Source of the DNA: Dendrophyllia cribrosa
Taxonomy: Eukaryota; Cnidaria; Anthozoa; Scleractinia; Dendrophylliidae
Length of the DNA: 64,000 bases
NCBI GenBank assembly: GCA_024195265.1
Contig: JAJLRJ010000013.1
Span: 17,260,348 to 17,324,347, forward strand
Direction of reading: 5' to 3'
The translations under genes and the position numbers were made by a program. The notes under the pieces were generated by a model that was given only the letters and a program-made list of their open reading frames with translations, was not told the DNA's origin and ran no database searches. Positions 46,128 through 59,600 of the stretch are shown piece by piece (position 1 is the stretch's first letter; every line of letters starts with the position of its first letter).

Positions 46128-49100
46128 ATTATCTTGTGAAAATGGCAGTAAATTGCTAAACTGGTTATCACCTTCCCCAGGGGTACCCGGGTTGTGATCA
46201 TTCTGGTTATCCTGAAAATAACACAATGAAACAGTGATGCTTCTGGGGAGGAGAGGGTAGAGGTGGTTGGTGTGGGGAAAAGAGGGTAGGTGGCTGGTGT
46301 GTGGGAGGAGAGGGCAGAGGTGGCTGGTGTGGGGGAGGAGAGGGCAGAGGTGGCTGGTGTGGGGGAGGAGAGGGCAGAGGTGGCTGGTGTGGGGGAGGAG
46401 AGGGCAGAGGTGGCTGGTGTGGGGGAGGAGAGGGCAGAGGTGGCTGTTAAGGAGGGTAGAGGTGGCTGGTGTGGGGAAGGAGAGGGAAGAGGTGGCTAGT
46501 GTGGAGGAGGAGAGGGTAGAGGTGGCTGGTGTGGGGAAGGAGAGGGAAGAGGTGGCTAGTGTGGAGGAGGAGAGGGTAGAGGTGGCTGGTGTGGGGGAGG
46601 AGGAGGGATTTGGGAGAACAATGTAGACTGTGTACAAGGGGTACTTTCAAATGTTCTTTACTTCCATCCAGTTTGTCTTTAAGATTTTTATACATGGTGA
46701 TAAACAAACCACCACTAAATTATTCTGAGGGCATTTCAGGAAAACAAGCCCAAGGGACCATGTGTTCATGAGGTTCATAGCATGACATTTATACAGAGGA
46801 GAATGGTGTGATAATTCAACATCACAGTGCCATGCTAACCTTAGGCAAACCATCCATATCAGGATTTGTATCTGAGAGAAAAAAGGAAACAAGACATAAA
46901 TATATATGTTTCATTCAGGCAACAAATATTTCTGTTTGCAAGAATAAGCAGAAAACACATGCAACACTACAAGGTACAAATCCATATTGGCTAGTTTTGC
47001 CAAGACCAATCGATGATGAACATTATGTATGCATTTAAAAGTAAAATTTGCACTTTTTAATCACAAGTCAAAATAATATGAACTTATTGATTGAATAGGA
47101 GGGTTGGTCACGAAAATATGTGGCTCAAGGCAGGGCTCGAAATTAAAAAAAAATTCTCCATCGCAATTTGCGATTAATTCCTAAAATTTAGTCGCAAGTT
47201 CAAAAATTTTAGTCGCAAAAAAAAATCGCAATTACAGCAAAGGAACCGGAACCGGAAATGAGAAATGAGAAATTTCTGAGAAGGTCTGAAAAAGTGCGCC
47301 CATGATATACTTCTTGGAAACCACGTTAATGGAGCATGAAATCGACGATTAAGTCACGCAACATTCAACGTGAATTTTGCAGCATTTTTCGGATAAAATT
47401 ACAACTACCAGTTACAAGTAAGACACAAGACTGTTGAACATAATTCCTTTATTAGCTAGCAAGGCCGTAAAACGGTCGCAAAATCGCAACTAATAGACAA
47501 ATTTTAGTCGCAAATGCGCCCGATACAGGCGCAATTTCGAGCCCTGCAAGGTCATGGCGTACTGACCAAGCACAGTAGTTTGTGTACAACAAGACTGAAA
47601 GCAAATGATTTTCCTATCCATCCTGGCCCCATAGCTTATTGTTACGTTTGAATTTTAATTGCAAAATACAATGTCCTTGTGAACACTCTATGATAGTTAA
47701 CAATGATTAACAGCATTAAATGAATTTCAAGATGACATGTGTGGAGCTGGACCTGGCTAACAGCAATCTGCTGTTAGCCAGTGTCAGCTCAGCTCCAGGG
47801 TAGTTGATTTGGAAGGCTTACCGTTCATAACAAGAGGGGCCTCCTGGGCTCCAAGTGATAATGGGGGCTCTGGGGCACCTCCCATGTACTGAAACAAAAA
47901 AAAAAGTTTTGTACATTGACTGCATTTAAAGAGAAGAGAAATGAAAACACAGGCAGACATAGAAACACAGGTCAGTCTGGCACTGGATTATAACAAGTCA
48001 TGGTAGTTAATTTCTCCACATGTATCTTAACAACTCCAAGATAACACATCACGCTTGCAACCTCGGATAAACTTGAATATTTCAAGCGTTTTGCAACAAA
48101 TGTTTGAGTCGTCCAAGTGATTGTTCTGATGACAACTGATGCTGTACATACCTTTTTAACTGAATATATACGCAAATGCTATGCCAAGCATTTACATCTT
48201 CTCAACTACACATATTAACAAATAAATAATAAATTTCAGCACAATGCTCAGGGTTTCCCCATATTTTCTTCATCAACTGTTGCATTTCTGTATACAGGAG
48301 TAACAGTGTGGCACATGGCCAACAGTCCTTCATTACATTGTGTTACATAGTAACAACCCTTACAAGTATCACAAGTTCAACAAACAAATGTTGAATCTTT
48401 ATTATTCTTTCATTATTATTGTTTTTCCAGAAAATATCCATACACCTTCCATGGAAGTTTTTTTATTTAAACCCCCACCCCTCTGGAAATTCCAATTTAG
48501 CTTCATACTTTCCTCAGGGCTTCTGATAGGGTGCAATAAAAAAATGGAAATTATGTGATTTTTTCAAAGCAAATTATGCGATAAGAAAGGACTATTATGT
48601 GGAAAATTATGCAAATTATGCGATTTTTTCTGGAGCTTTTTTATGTATGTTTTACAAGGTTTCAGAGGAAGAAAAACACTTTTATGCTATATCAGCAATT
48701 CTGATTTGTCAACTCACAGAAAAGGATTGTTTTTGCCGTACTAATAGGCAATGGCTTTAGAATTAAATTTAGTACCAGGCCTCGCCCGCGCAGACAAGCA
48801 AATAACGCCTTGGAGATCGATCTTTAACAACATTGAAGGTTGAAAGGTTTCTAAGTTTTTGAGAGGTAAAATCACCTTGAAATAATGTGTATCTTCGGAT
48901 GTTTTTTAGCCAAAGAAATAATTTATAGTCTGTTTTGTTTAAATTGTGTGATTTTTCATGAATTATGCAATTTTTTGGGAATTATGCGATCGGATGCAAT
49001 TTGAGGCTGATTATGCGAAATTGCACCATCGCGTAATATATCAGAAGCCCTGTTTCCTTTAAAAATTAATTGGCTTTTGAGACCCACTTCTCCCATGGAA

Positions 49101-50746
49101 TTTCAAATGATTTTCCTTTAATGTTTTGTGGAACGTACAGCACATTTTTTTTTACATGAGTTTATATAATTTGATCTATAACATTAATCTAAAGAATGAT
49201 GTTGGCTTTTATTTCTGTCAGTTTGCCACACAAGAGCCAAAATGAAAAAAAAAATCTTACAGCTGACATATTTCCTCCAGGGACAGATTTCATCATGGCA
49301 TACATGGATTCACTTCCAGTGCTTGCTGGATCTAAACAAGGTAAGAAAGAGTGATAAAACATCACTTATAATTCACCTTACTTCACATAATGATATTACT
49401 ACATCTAGTAACTAAATGCAAAATAGTGTCAAAGCATTGATACGTGTAGACCTTTCATAAATGGCAGGTGGTGAATTATTCTTTGATGTTCATGCTAATT
49501 AGTCCCACTGGCCTTGTTAATTAGCATGTATAAAATTCCAAAAAAAAATATTTACTCTAAAATGAGACCAGTAAGGCTAACTAACAGAAATATAAAACTA
49601 GCAGTAATCAGAGATTATGGAGCCACGTACGAAGGAATTGCCGGCGGAAATGAGCTCCTGAAAAAAGCAATAGGGGCGGTCAAACGACAGTCCGGACACC
49701 AAAAAATCTCAAATTTTTCTGCATGCAAGGCACAGGGAAACCAACATGAAATTAGGATTGTGTTCTTCAAACATTATAATAATAAATCAGCTGTCATTTA
49801 TGAATAAGGTGAAAAGGCATGTACACTTGCATGTACATGTACAATTTAAGATAAATATAAGAAAATATGGATGAAAGCTCTTATTATCAAACTAAAATAA
49901 ATGAAGATGCACAGTAAATATAAGACAGGGGATGGTGACATTGTCAGCCAAAAAATCTCAAATTTTTCTGCATATAAGGCACAGGGCCTTTGTTAATAAT
50001 TAAGTTAGAATAGTGTATTTTATCTTAAATGTATCATAAATTTCTGTATACTGTTGTTGTATTTGTGGTTAATGGCAAAAATGAATGAATGAATGAATGA
50101 ATGAATGGGCAACCAACACGAAATTAGGATTGCGTTCTTCGAATAATAAATCAGCTGTCATTTATGAATAAGGTGTATAGCTAGGCTGCATGTACAATTT
50201 AAGATGAGAAAATATGGACAAAAGCCCCTTCTTATGCAATTTGTTCAACATGGTTCCCCTTAGGGATTTGGGGAATGCCAGGGGGTATTCTGACTTGCAT
50301 AGAAATGGTCATATTGGTATGGCCTTTTGCTGAAGTCTGAAATATCTGACTTGATATTATTATAATAATAATCTTAAAGCATGGTGGCATCTTTTTTCAA
50401 GTCAGGAGGGGGGTGGGGGGCACCTGGCTTCAAAAGGGTGTGGAGAACACTATGGTCTCTCAATAGTATCTCCAGCTTGTCTTACCGATCTACACTTACA
50501 GTGTACAGTGTACGTCTAGAACAAACACTAGGTGTTTTAGTATACACCAAACCGGTGGATAGCCAGCTATAAATAGCTACTTCATTTCTGATATATGGGG
50601 ACAAAACTAGTGTGCCAAATCCAGGGCAATCTGGAGGAAAATTGTATCAAATACTCTCCGAAGTTTGAGTAGCCAATTAGAGTACAGACAAAAAAACAAG
50701 ATGAAGCACTTAAAAAAAACACAAATATGTATATAGAAGAAAAATA

Positions 50747-50789
<43 letters not shown>

Positions 50790-53601
50790 TTACAATCAAC
50801 TCTCTCTAAGACGGACACCGTCGGGACTGGCCCCAACTGTCCGTCTTAGAGAGGTGTCCGGCTTATAGAGAGTCGATGTAACATGACACCAGTAATTCTG
50901 AGACAATAAAGCTGAACGTATGCACAACAAATACATGTTTGTTTTAAGTCTGTTTAAAGTCGTTTACTTAAGCAAAACCTTCAAACTGGAACAAAAATAA
51001 CATTAGAAAAGTGGACTCGTTTGTTCATATTCAGCACTTACATTTCCGTTTTGAAGTATTTTTTACTAAAAAAAGCACTTCTCAAGTGTCCGTTGACGGT
51101 TTCAAAGTGTCCGTTGTCCGTCTAAGAGAGATGTCCGTCTTATAGAGAGTTTAGTTACAGTAAAATGACTGAAAAACGGCAGGGACCATCACCAGATGTC
51201 CGTCTTATAGAGGTGTCCGTCTTATAGGTGTCCGTTAAGAGAGAGTTGACTGTATTATTATAATTATTATTATTATTATTAAATGACAAGATATAAAAAA
51301 AACATGAACAGAAATGAGACTTTGCACAAGTACAGGCTTCATTCCATCAACAGATGCACTGAGCCATAACAGGAAAAAAACAATAATTATGAAAGAAAAA
51401 TGCAGGACTGTGCATCTTTGTTATACTGTACTACAGACAAATAAGCAAAGTGTTATCGTTGCTTGTGTATATAATTAACTGGCTTACCTTGAGGACTAGG
51501 CATGATGGGTGTTCCAGGGGGGCCAGCCACCTGTCACAAAGCAATACACATTTCCATGACATTTTTTGTTACAAGAAAATATATATCTAGCTAAACTAAA
51601 ATTACTACAACAATAGGACGAATAACTAAATATAAATACCGTTTGAGGAAATGCCTAGTAAACCATACAGTTTTCTAGTTAGACACTAGTCTTGTGTAGT
51701 ATCAATTCACATGTAGACATCTATTACAAACACATAAACACACACACTGCACACAAATAGCAAAAATAACAAAAAAAAAAATAGCGAAAATTAGAAGACG
51801 ACTGGGGTTGGACAGTATATCTGTTTTGACAATAAATACCGTTTAACTTTTTTTTTAAATCAAAGTGACTAATATCTTTGATTTCTTTTGGTAATTTTTC
51901 CCAAGAATCAACTGCTAAAGCTGATGATGTTTTTTCCTGATATTATAGTCCTGAAAAATCCAGTTTGATTACAACATAAATAGGATTGTATAATCCTGCA
52001 AACATACGTCTAGCTTAATCCATTACATAAACATGATTTTAGTTAACATCCAGAAAACTACATCACACAGAGATGGAGAAAGCTAATTTAAATGACTTGT
52101 AATGTCAGAAACAAGGCATGCAATTTATTTAGAAAGAGCACTTTGGCAAAAGCTAAAAAAGCTAAAATATGTAGTTACTTAACAAGTGAACATCGTAAGA
52201 ATCAACAGACAGAACTAAAGATTGAAGTAAATATAGTTAGCCTTGGCCAATAATGTGAAGACCAAAGTTTTCACTAAGGGACCGGTCATTATTTATGTGG
52301 GGGGGAAAATCATGGGATGGGCCAGGCCTATTTTTTTTAGAGAAAAGGGGTGGGCCAAAAGAGAATTTCACGATGATTGGGGGTGGGTCATTGTGTGTTT
52401 TGTAAAGAATCGCACTCACTACAATTCATGTGGAAGATCTAAATAAATTCTAATGCAATGCTGGACATAAAATATAATGCAACTGGATGTCACATGTAGC
52501 AATCCAACCTAAGTATGGAGAATCAAAGATGTGGGCACTAAATATCAATAAATAAACATAAGCCCTATTGAGAAGGCTTGCATGCTTCCTTTTCTTAATA
52601 TAACTGTCTGGGAATTTTTACTACCTGAACAGCCAGGGGAGCTTTATGCCGAATTTTTGAAAGGATCATGTAAAGAAAAAGATGGTTCATTGTGCAAGCA
52701 CTGCTGTGTAACAGATGGACCTGAGGAGATAGCCTGGACTGGACAAGCAACTGAAAGAATACCAAGACCAATTCCAGACCAATCTGCACTTCCCGAATTT
52801 AAATACTTGAGCGTTCATACTTCTTCCAATAATGATGAAAATAGCAAGAAGCGTATTCCCGATGATTGGCAGCCATGATCAAATATTAAGAAGCTCTTCG
52901 AGCAAGGGAAGTTGTCAAGTAATGCATCGGATGCTATCACAGAATTTTCCTCCAAGTTCATTGTAGACGAAAAACTGGTGAAGAATTAAAATTGAGCACT
53001 TGTCGCAACTGCAAAGTGTCAATGAGATCCGTAAGCAAGAGCGAAGAAAAGAAAAGCAAGTTCAAGCCTTAAAAGATGTACATTGCTATGACTGGAAAAC
53101 ACTTGTAAAGAAGGGGGAGCTTGACACTCTGAAAGTCCCCGAGTTGGACAAATACAATTGAGCATAATAAACTTAGCAAGAACGGAAAGAAAATCAACAA
53201 AATCAAGCGAATGACAGTACACTATTATGAAACTTCAAAGGAATCTACATTTCCTTCAAGCGTCAGTGTTGGTGAGGACAGTGATGAGAGTGACAGTGAC
53301 AATGACCTTGTTTTGCGTGATAAAAGTGAAAGCGAAAGTGAATCAGATGATGACAGTCATACTGTAACAATACAAGAAGGCACATCAACAAGAAGTGGCC
53401 GCAGAGTGGGACACTGGTCCACAAGATATGCTGATTTCGTTCAGTGAACAGGAACTCCTTATAGAGGTATAGATTGAAGGGGGTTGGGGGTGGGTCACCT
53501 CTTATATAACGTTATATGGGGTGGGTCAAGAATTAACTAATGGACTTAAAGGGGTGGGTCACGTTTCTTCTTTCATGCTAAAACAAAAAAAATCCCCCCC
53601 C

Positions 53602-53698
<97 letters not shown>

Positions 53699-56600
53699 CC
53701 CCACACATAAATAATGACCGGTCCCTAAAGTTTCACTTGTACTGCAGTACAAAAAGTAATCCTTCCCAGACAACATATCCATGGAAATAAGGACATGCAC
53801 AAGTCAACACAAAATACATCAAAGATCAAAAGGATTTACATAGTAAATGAACAAATCTAACATCCCAAATAATGAATGCAACTGTGCTCTAACAGATCAT
53901 GGACAAGATGCCAACATAAAAGCTTTATAAGTTATTGTACCTGGTACTGCTTACTGAAAGACAACAAACAATCCTTTCTACTTAGCTTCTTACCGATGTT
54001 GTGGGATTCCACGGTCTACTGCCAGGCCTATTAAGAAAGGCAAACACACAATTAAAGACAGTGAAGAGTTAAAATTTTATTCAGTAAACTGGATATAAAC
54101 CTTCAAAGCTTATTACAGGGATTCTGACAGGGTGCGGGGAAAAAACAAAAATTGTGCGGGAGTTTTGAGGCAAATTGTGCGGGAAATAACGTCGATTGTG
54201 CGGGAAATTGTGCGGGATTGCGCAATCCTGTGACCAACCAAATATCAATCACCAGTGTTCTAGCCAGGCCAGAAAAATATGTCAGGGAGGAAATTCTGCA
54301 TAAATGAAAAATACAAATAGATGTTTTACTTTGGGGATTAAAATGTACCCAGCAATCGCCAATTTGCGGCTGTTTTTCTTTGCCAAAGTTTATTTGTCTC
54401 AACAAAATCACATTGCGTGACACGATGAACTCGATCGGGTAAAACCGAAATACCACATTTAAATGACATGTTTCCGATCTGTTGCGAGTTCCTTTATGAA
54501 AAATCCGTACATTTTATGTAGTTTGAATAATTTCCATTAAAGGTTCACACAATTTCTTCGAAAGTTTGCCGCAAAAACACAACCTCGAGATGTATGCAAA
54601 TTGTGTGCTAAATGTAATTTGATAGCATGTTTGTTTTGCATTTTCCTGAATGAAAACGTCTTTCACTTGATTGAAAAAATCAAATCCAGTATTCTGATCA
54701 TAACTTAATAATTTTCTCCTATCAATCCGAAGTTCCAGCGCTTTAATAGTTTGTTTGTCGATTCGCAAACTTGATAAGTTCTTTGCGAAAATAATTCAGA
54801 CAGTGACATTCATTTCGGCGTGACCGGGTACCTTCGATGTTTCTTCTTCGGTCCCCGACATATTAAACTGAAAGAGGATGCGAAGCGCTGGGAAAAAATA
54901 TCAACAGGCCGCTAAGAAAAACGACATAATGTCTGAAAATCGACAACTAAAAAGCTACGCGAAAAAATCTGTAGGAAGTCGGAAAGAAGTAAAACTGAGA
55001 CTTATAAGTTCCCAGGACGGCGAAGAGAACGTCTTGTTGTTGTTATATCGATCCTCTCGAACTGTTCAAGGAAAGCGAGGGTTTTCTCGATTGTTTGGAA
55101 GGAAAATGGGCTGAAAATAGCCTAAAACGTTTCTCGAAATCATGGTAATCAATAGAAATACCTGATTTAATTAACATTTTAATCAAATATTTCAGTATTG
55201 TGCGGGATTGTGCGGATTTTTAGGAATTGTGCGGAATTGTGCGGGTTTGACCGAATTGTGCGGTCCCGCACCCGCGCATCCTGTCAGAATCTCTGTTATT
55301 ACAAACACTTTATGGCTATAAACATGGTTGGCATGTAGTAATGGGCACATATCACACAGGGTTGACCAATTTTTTTTGTCTACCAAAGATTATAGCCAAA
55401 TAATTATTGTGCTTTGCTGAATATGATAAAGTGTTTCCATTCATTGGATAATCATTTGTGTACATGTTGTATGCTAGTGTATAATATCTATTGAAAGAAG
55501 AGATTGAAGATAATGACATTACACGACTTAAATCCTATGCATAACAAACAAAGCATTATTTTGTAACTGAAAACTTAAATCCCATTGTAATAATTCATTT
55601 GGCACAACAGTCAGTTTAACCTGGTTTCTGTAGCGTGAAGTATCACTACTAACCACATACATACATATCACATCTACATGTATAACGTTAAACAAAGCAA
55701 AGGAATGATCAAGCAAATTTGAATTTAAATTATTATCAAAATTAAAAAAAAAAATTAAAATCAGTGTCCAGGTATTTTTTAAGGCTTACATTGGCATGTT
55801 TACCCCAGGTGCTACTGAGCTGTTAGGCGGAGGTCGCATTCCACCATAGTTCTACAGGTAAGAAAAACAACTGGATCAGAAATTATCCTATCAAGTGAGT
55901 AAAAATGCATTATTATTTTGTAGAATATTAGAATATTAATTTGCTTACTGGTGGAACTGCAACTCGGGGGTGATTCATTCTGCTCATCTGCATGGGCTGG
56001 CCTACAATTAATGGGTATATCATAAAAACATAGCAAAAAGTTGAAAACACTGACATTCGTTTTACAATGTTATCTTAAGCTTTACAGGCCGTTTCACTGC
56101 AGTGTACGGAGATGGGTTTTTCAAGCATGATTCGCTGGCTATGATTTGCCTGTCCTCATAATCTGTCCAAGCTAAGACAATGGGGAAGGAATTTACCCAT
56201 AACATAAGTTCAAAGAGTAAAATACTTACTTCGTGAAATAGATCTGTGAATTTTCTGACAATGGGCAAATTATCGTGACGGAAAAATCGTGACCAGCTAA
56301 TCATGACATTCAAATCATGGTAGGTGAATCATAACTGGTGAATCACGTTTGAAAAACATGGTGCTTTCAGTGCAAGTTGTACTGAGATCATTATGGATTT
56401 TTTATATTTTAGGAACTCAACATTATACTCTGTGAACTCGAGCTCAGTATATGCACATATGATCTTCATGATTGTCTGATCATGGGCAGATCATGGGCAG
56501 ACCATGATGGGTGAGTCATGTTTAAAAAAACCCGGGTCTGTACACTGCAGTGAAATCGGCTGTGACAGGGCTCAAAATAACAGCCGGTCAACGGACAATG

Positions 56601-59600
56601 TCCTGTCAGAATGGCGACTTGACCGGACAAAACCTTCCATTGCCAGTCATGTGGACTGGTCACATACATTCTTATACTGTCTTGAATAAACAGTCAAATC
56701 ATCAAATGAATACCTCAGTCACGTCCCAAAAGAATGAGAATTTTGTCACTTTTTAATAAGACATTCACAAATAGAAAATACGCATTTAGCTTGCAGCCAC
56801 AGATTACTAGAATACATATGTTCTGATAATTGATTAACAGCTCTGTGATTGCGAGTTTTTCTTTTCCATCCATTTTACGTTAAACATCCGGGAGACCCAG
56901 ATTGAGAGGCCCGGCTACTTAAACCTTTGCAGTCCAAGAATAACAGGGTTTGGCTGCCGTAATTTTACTATGAACTCAGTTACCTTGAAAAGGGATATCA
57001 CATCACTTTGCATGGACAATCACATAATTGTTACACATAAAGCAGTTGTGTTTCCTTTTTTTCTACACGCCAAGCTGAAGCATGGCAAAGTTTCCTCACT
57101 TGCAGTTTGAGCATTGCCGTAAGTTTCCTTACATTATAACCTAATTTTTATTCTCGTGAAAATAAAAAGAATTAATTAAAACTGTTTACAAATTAAGGTT
57201 GAATGTTATGAGCAATTACTGATTACTGTATCTAGTTTCGATTGTTGTTCTAATAAGTTGCATGCCCCGCATTTTGAGTTTGATGTCAAAATGGGGATCA
57301 GAGGCTACATGTATAGCAGTGTTCTCACCAGGATTTTGCTTTGGGGAGTCGCAGGGCTCCCTATGCTGAAAAATAGGGGCCCTGTAAGAATATTAGAGGG
57401 ACAAAGTTACTCCAAAAGGTCTGTTACATGAAGTACACCTACCTGATCCAACATGGCGGACAAGATGTTTACGATTTGATAGCGATGCTTACGCAAACCT
57501 TCACCACATACGTGTGACCAACGAGGGTAAAGGCAATAAAATTAAAGGCTTTAATTTTTTGATAAATGTTTTTATTCATTTGAACAAGCAAAATGCTGGG
57601 GTGTTCGATTGACCATTAAACTACATTGTACTCATAAACATTGAAAAGTCTGTTTGACTCTAAGCTTGCTTCTGCGCCCTAACGGGCGCATCTTCATTGA
57701 TTTTGGTGCGCCATCTCAATTTTTTTTTGCGGGAATCCCGCAAGGCCGCGGCCTGGTGAGAACACTGGTATAGTGAAATTGTTACTGAAGTTTTGTAACT
57801 AAAAAAAACCTTTTTAAATGGTCTTCAACTTGAGGGGGCTTTAGCAATGATTGTAAATGATATAACAATATAAAAACTTTTTTTCCAATAATTTGACAGG
57901 TCGGAAATGAGATGCAACCGAGCTAAAATTTCTTTGGCCAGTCATCACCATCCGGAATTTAATTTGAGCCCTACTGTAAACAACATGTATTTTGAATAAA
58001 CATTTTAACTGAGAGGGATGGACAGATCCAACAAAACATGTAATTTTGAGGCCCTGAATGCTCAATTTTCTTCTATTTTAGCAAAGAGTTTGATTCCAAA
58101 TTTGCAAAATTTAAGTATTTCTGCTGTCCCAAATACTGTAAAATAATAATAATAATAATTATAATAATAAGCATTTATAAAGCGCCCTTTCCAAAGGTCT
58201 AAAGGCACTACAGTGTAGCTACAAAGTTAAAATTTAAAACTACATTAAGATGTCCTAAACATATAAAAACCTATTCTAATCACATTAAAAGCAAATAAAA
58301 GCTAAGATGTAAAACTGTAAATACAGATTCATTTCCAGGGCCTCCAAATTACTTGTTTTGTTGGATTTTTCTTCTTTTTTGGAGGTGGTTTATAGATCAT
58401 GTTGTATTACACGAAGGACAGACCATAGACCATAAAATAATGAGCCTATAGTCATCTGACTGTGTAATTTCATTATTCATGTTTTCTTGTCAGGTTTTCA
58501 AAAACATTTTTTGCATTTCTAAACTTCTGTAATTTCTAGTATTAAAGAGGGTTTGCTTGTTACTTCGTTTGATTTGTGCTATTTTTGAAGAAATAAATGA
58601 TTAGTAAATGACATGAATTGATTTGATGAAATTTGAAGCCAATTGTGCAAAATCACACCATTGCATTTGCATAATATTTGAAGCCCTGGCAATATAATGT
58701 TCCAATTCTGATTAGCATAAAACGTTATGGTACAATTTGTATTAATGAGACCCTATTACCTTGGTAACCCCCTGGCTGTCGTGTTGGGTCCATGGTGCTT
58801 GGCAGCAAAGGCTGTGCACCTGGTACACCTGTGACACCCCCTGGAGGCTGTTAATAATAATAACAACAACAAATATTTAAACAGGGTAGCCACTTCAGTT
58901 ATACAACTGTTATCAGTGTGGGCCTTGTAAAATAAAACTAAAATAAAAAATTTACAGAAAATTTACATCTATAATTACAGATAAAATTTATAAATTTTAA
59001 TCTATAAAACACTATATTGCAACGGGTTAGAGTTTAAGAATTAAAAATTACCACACTCTAGAGTGACATCACAAAAACTAAATTTGTGAAATAGCCCAAT
59101 TTGGATATATTAAAATTCAACTTGAAACAAAAGACATCACTACGAGGCTTAGGGGAATAAACCATACAAATCCCTGCTATCATTCCCCTAAGCCTCGTAG
59201 TGATGTCTTTTGTTTCAAGTTGAATTTTAATATATCGAAATTCGGCTATTATGGGATTTGATTAGATATTCGGAAAGGGCATGACGAAAAATGCCCCCTT
59301 GCCAAAAATCAGCATCTTATTGCAATTTGGGGGTGAGATATTGGCACCGTTATGCTCTGATGACTCCATACAAATCCTTCTAATTTTTGCCTTGGTTCAT
59401 TGCGTAATGAACCAAGGCCAAACTTAGAAGGATTTGTATGGAGTCATCAAAGCAAAACAGTGCCAATATCTAATCAAATACCATAATTTCACAAATTTTT
59501 GTTTTTGTGACGTCACACTTTAGTACTCTATAATGCACGTTTTGTGATCTCTAACTTAATTTTTTCAATAAAACCTACATTACTGTGCCTGGCATTGTGC

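Larger units (their letters stand above)
52278..53725. mobile_element. GGGACCGGTC-ended element with ORF remnant, TAA-flanked
   Basis: Ends GGGACCGGTCATTATTTATG and its complement, with TAA at 52275-52277 and 53726-53728. G-rich sequence lies inside the left end and a C run of about 100 bp inside the right (53597-53695). Short GGGGTGGGTCA words are repeated. It carries a decayed coding region (52582-53447). Confidence 0.8.

Noticed and set aside
46267..46626. Plus-strand Trp/Arg/Gly-rich frame
   Set aside because: It translates the 30-bp minisatellite; no start, splice or family evidence.
53521..53800. Poly-Pro and poly-Gly frames
   Set aside because: They are products of the C tract at 53597-53695.
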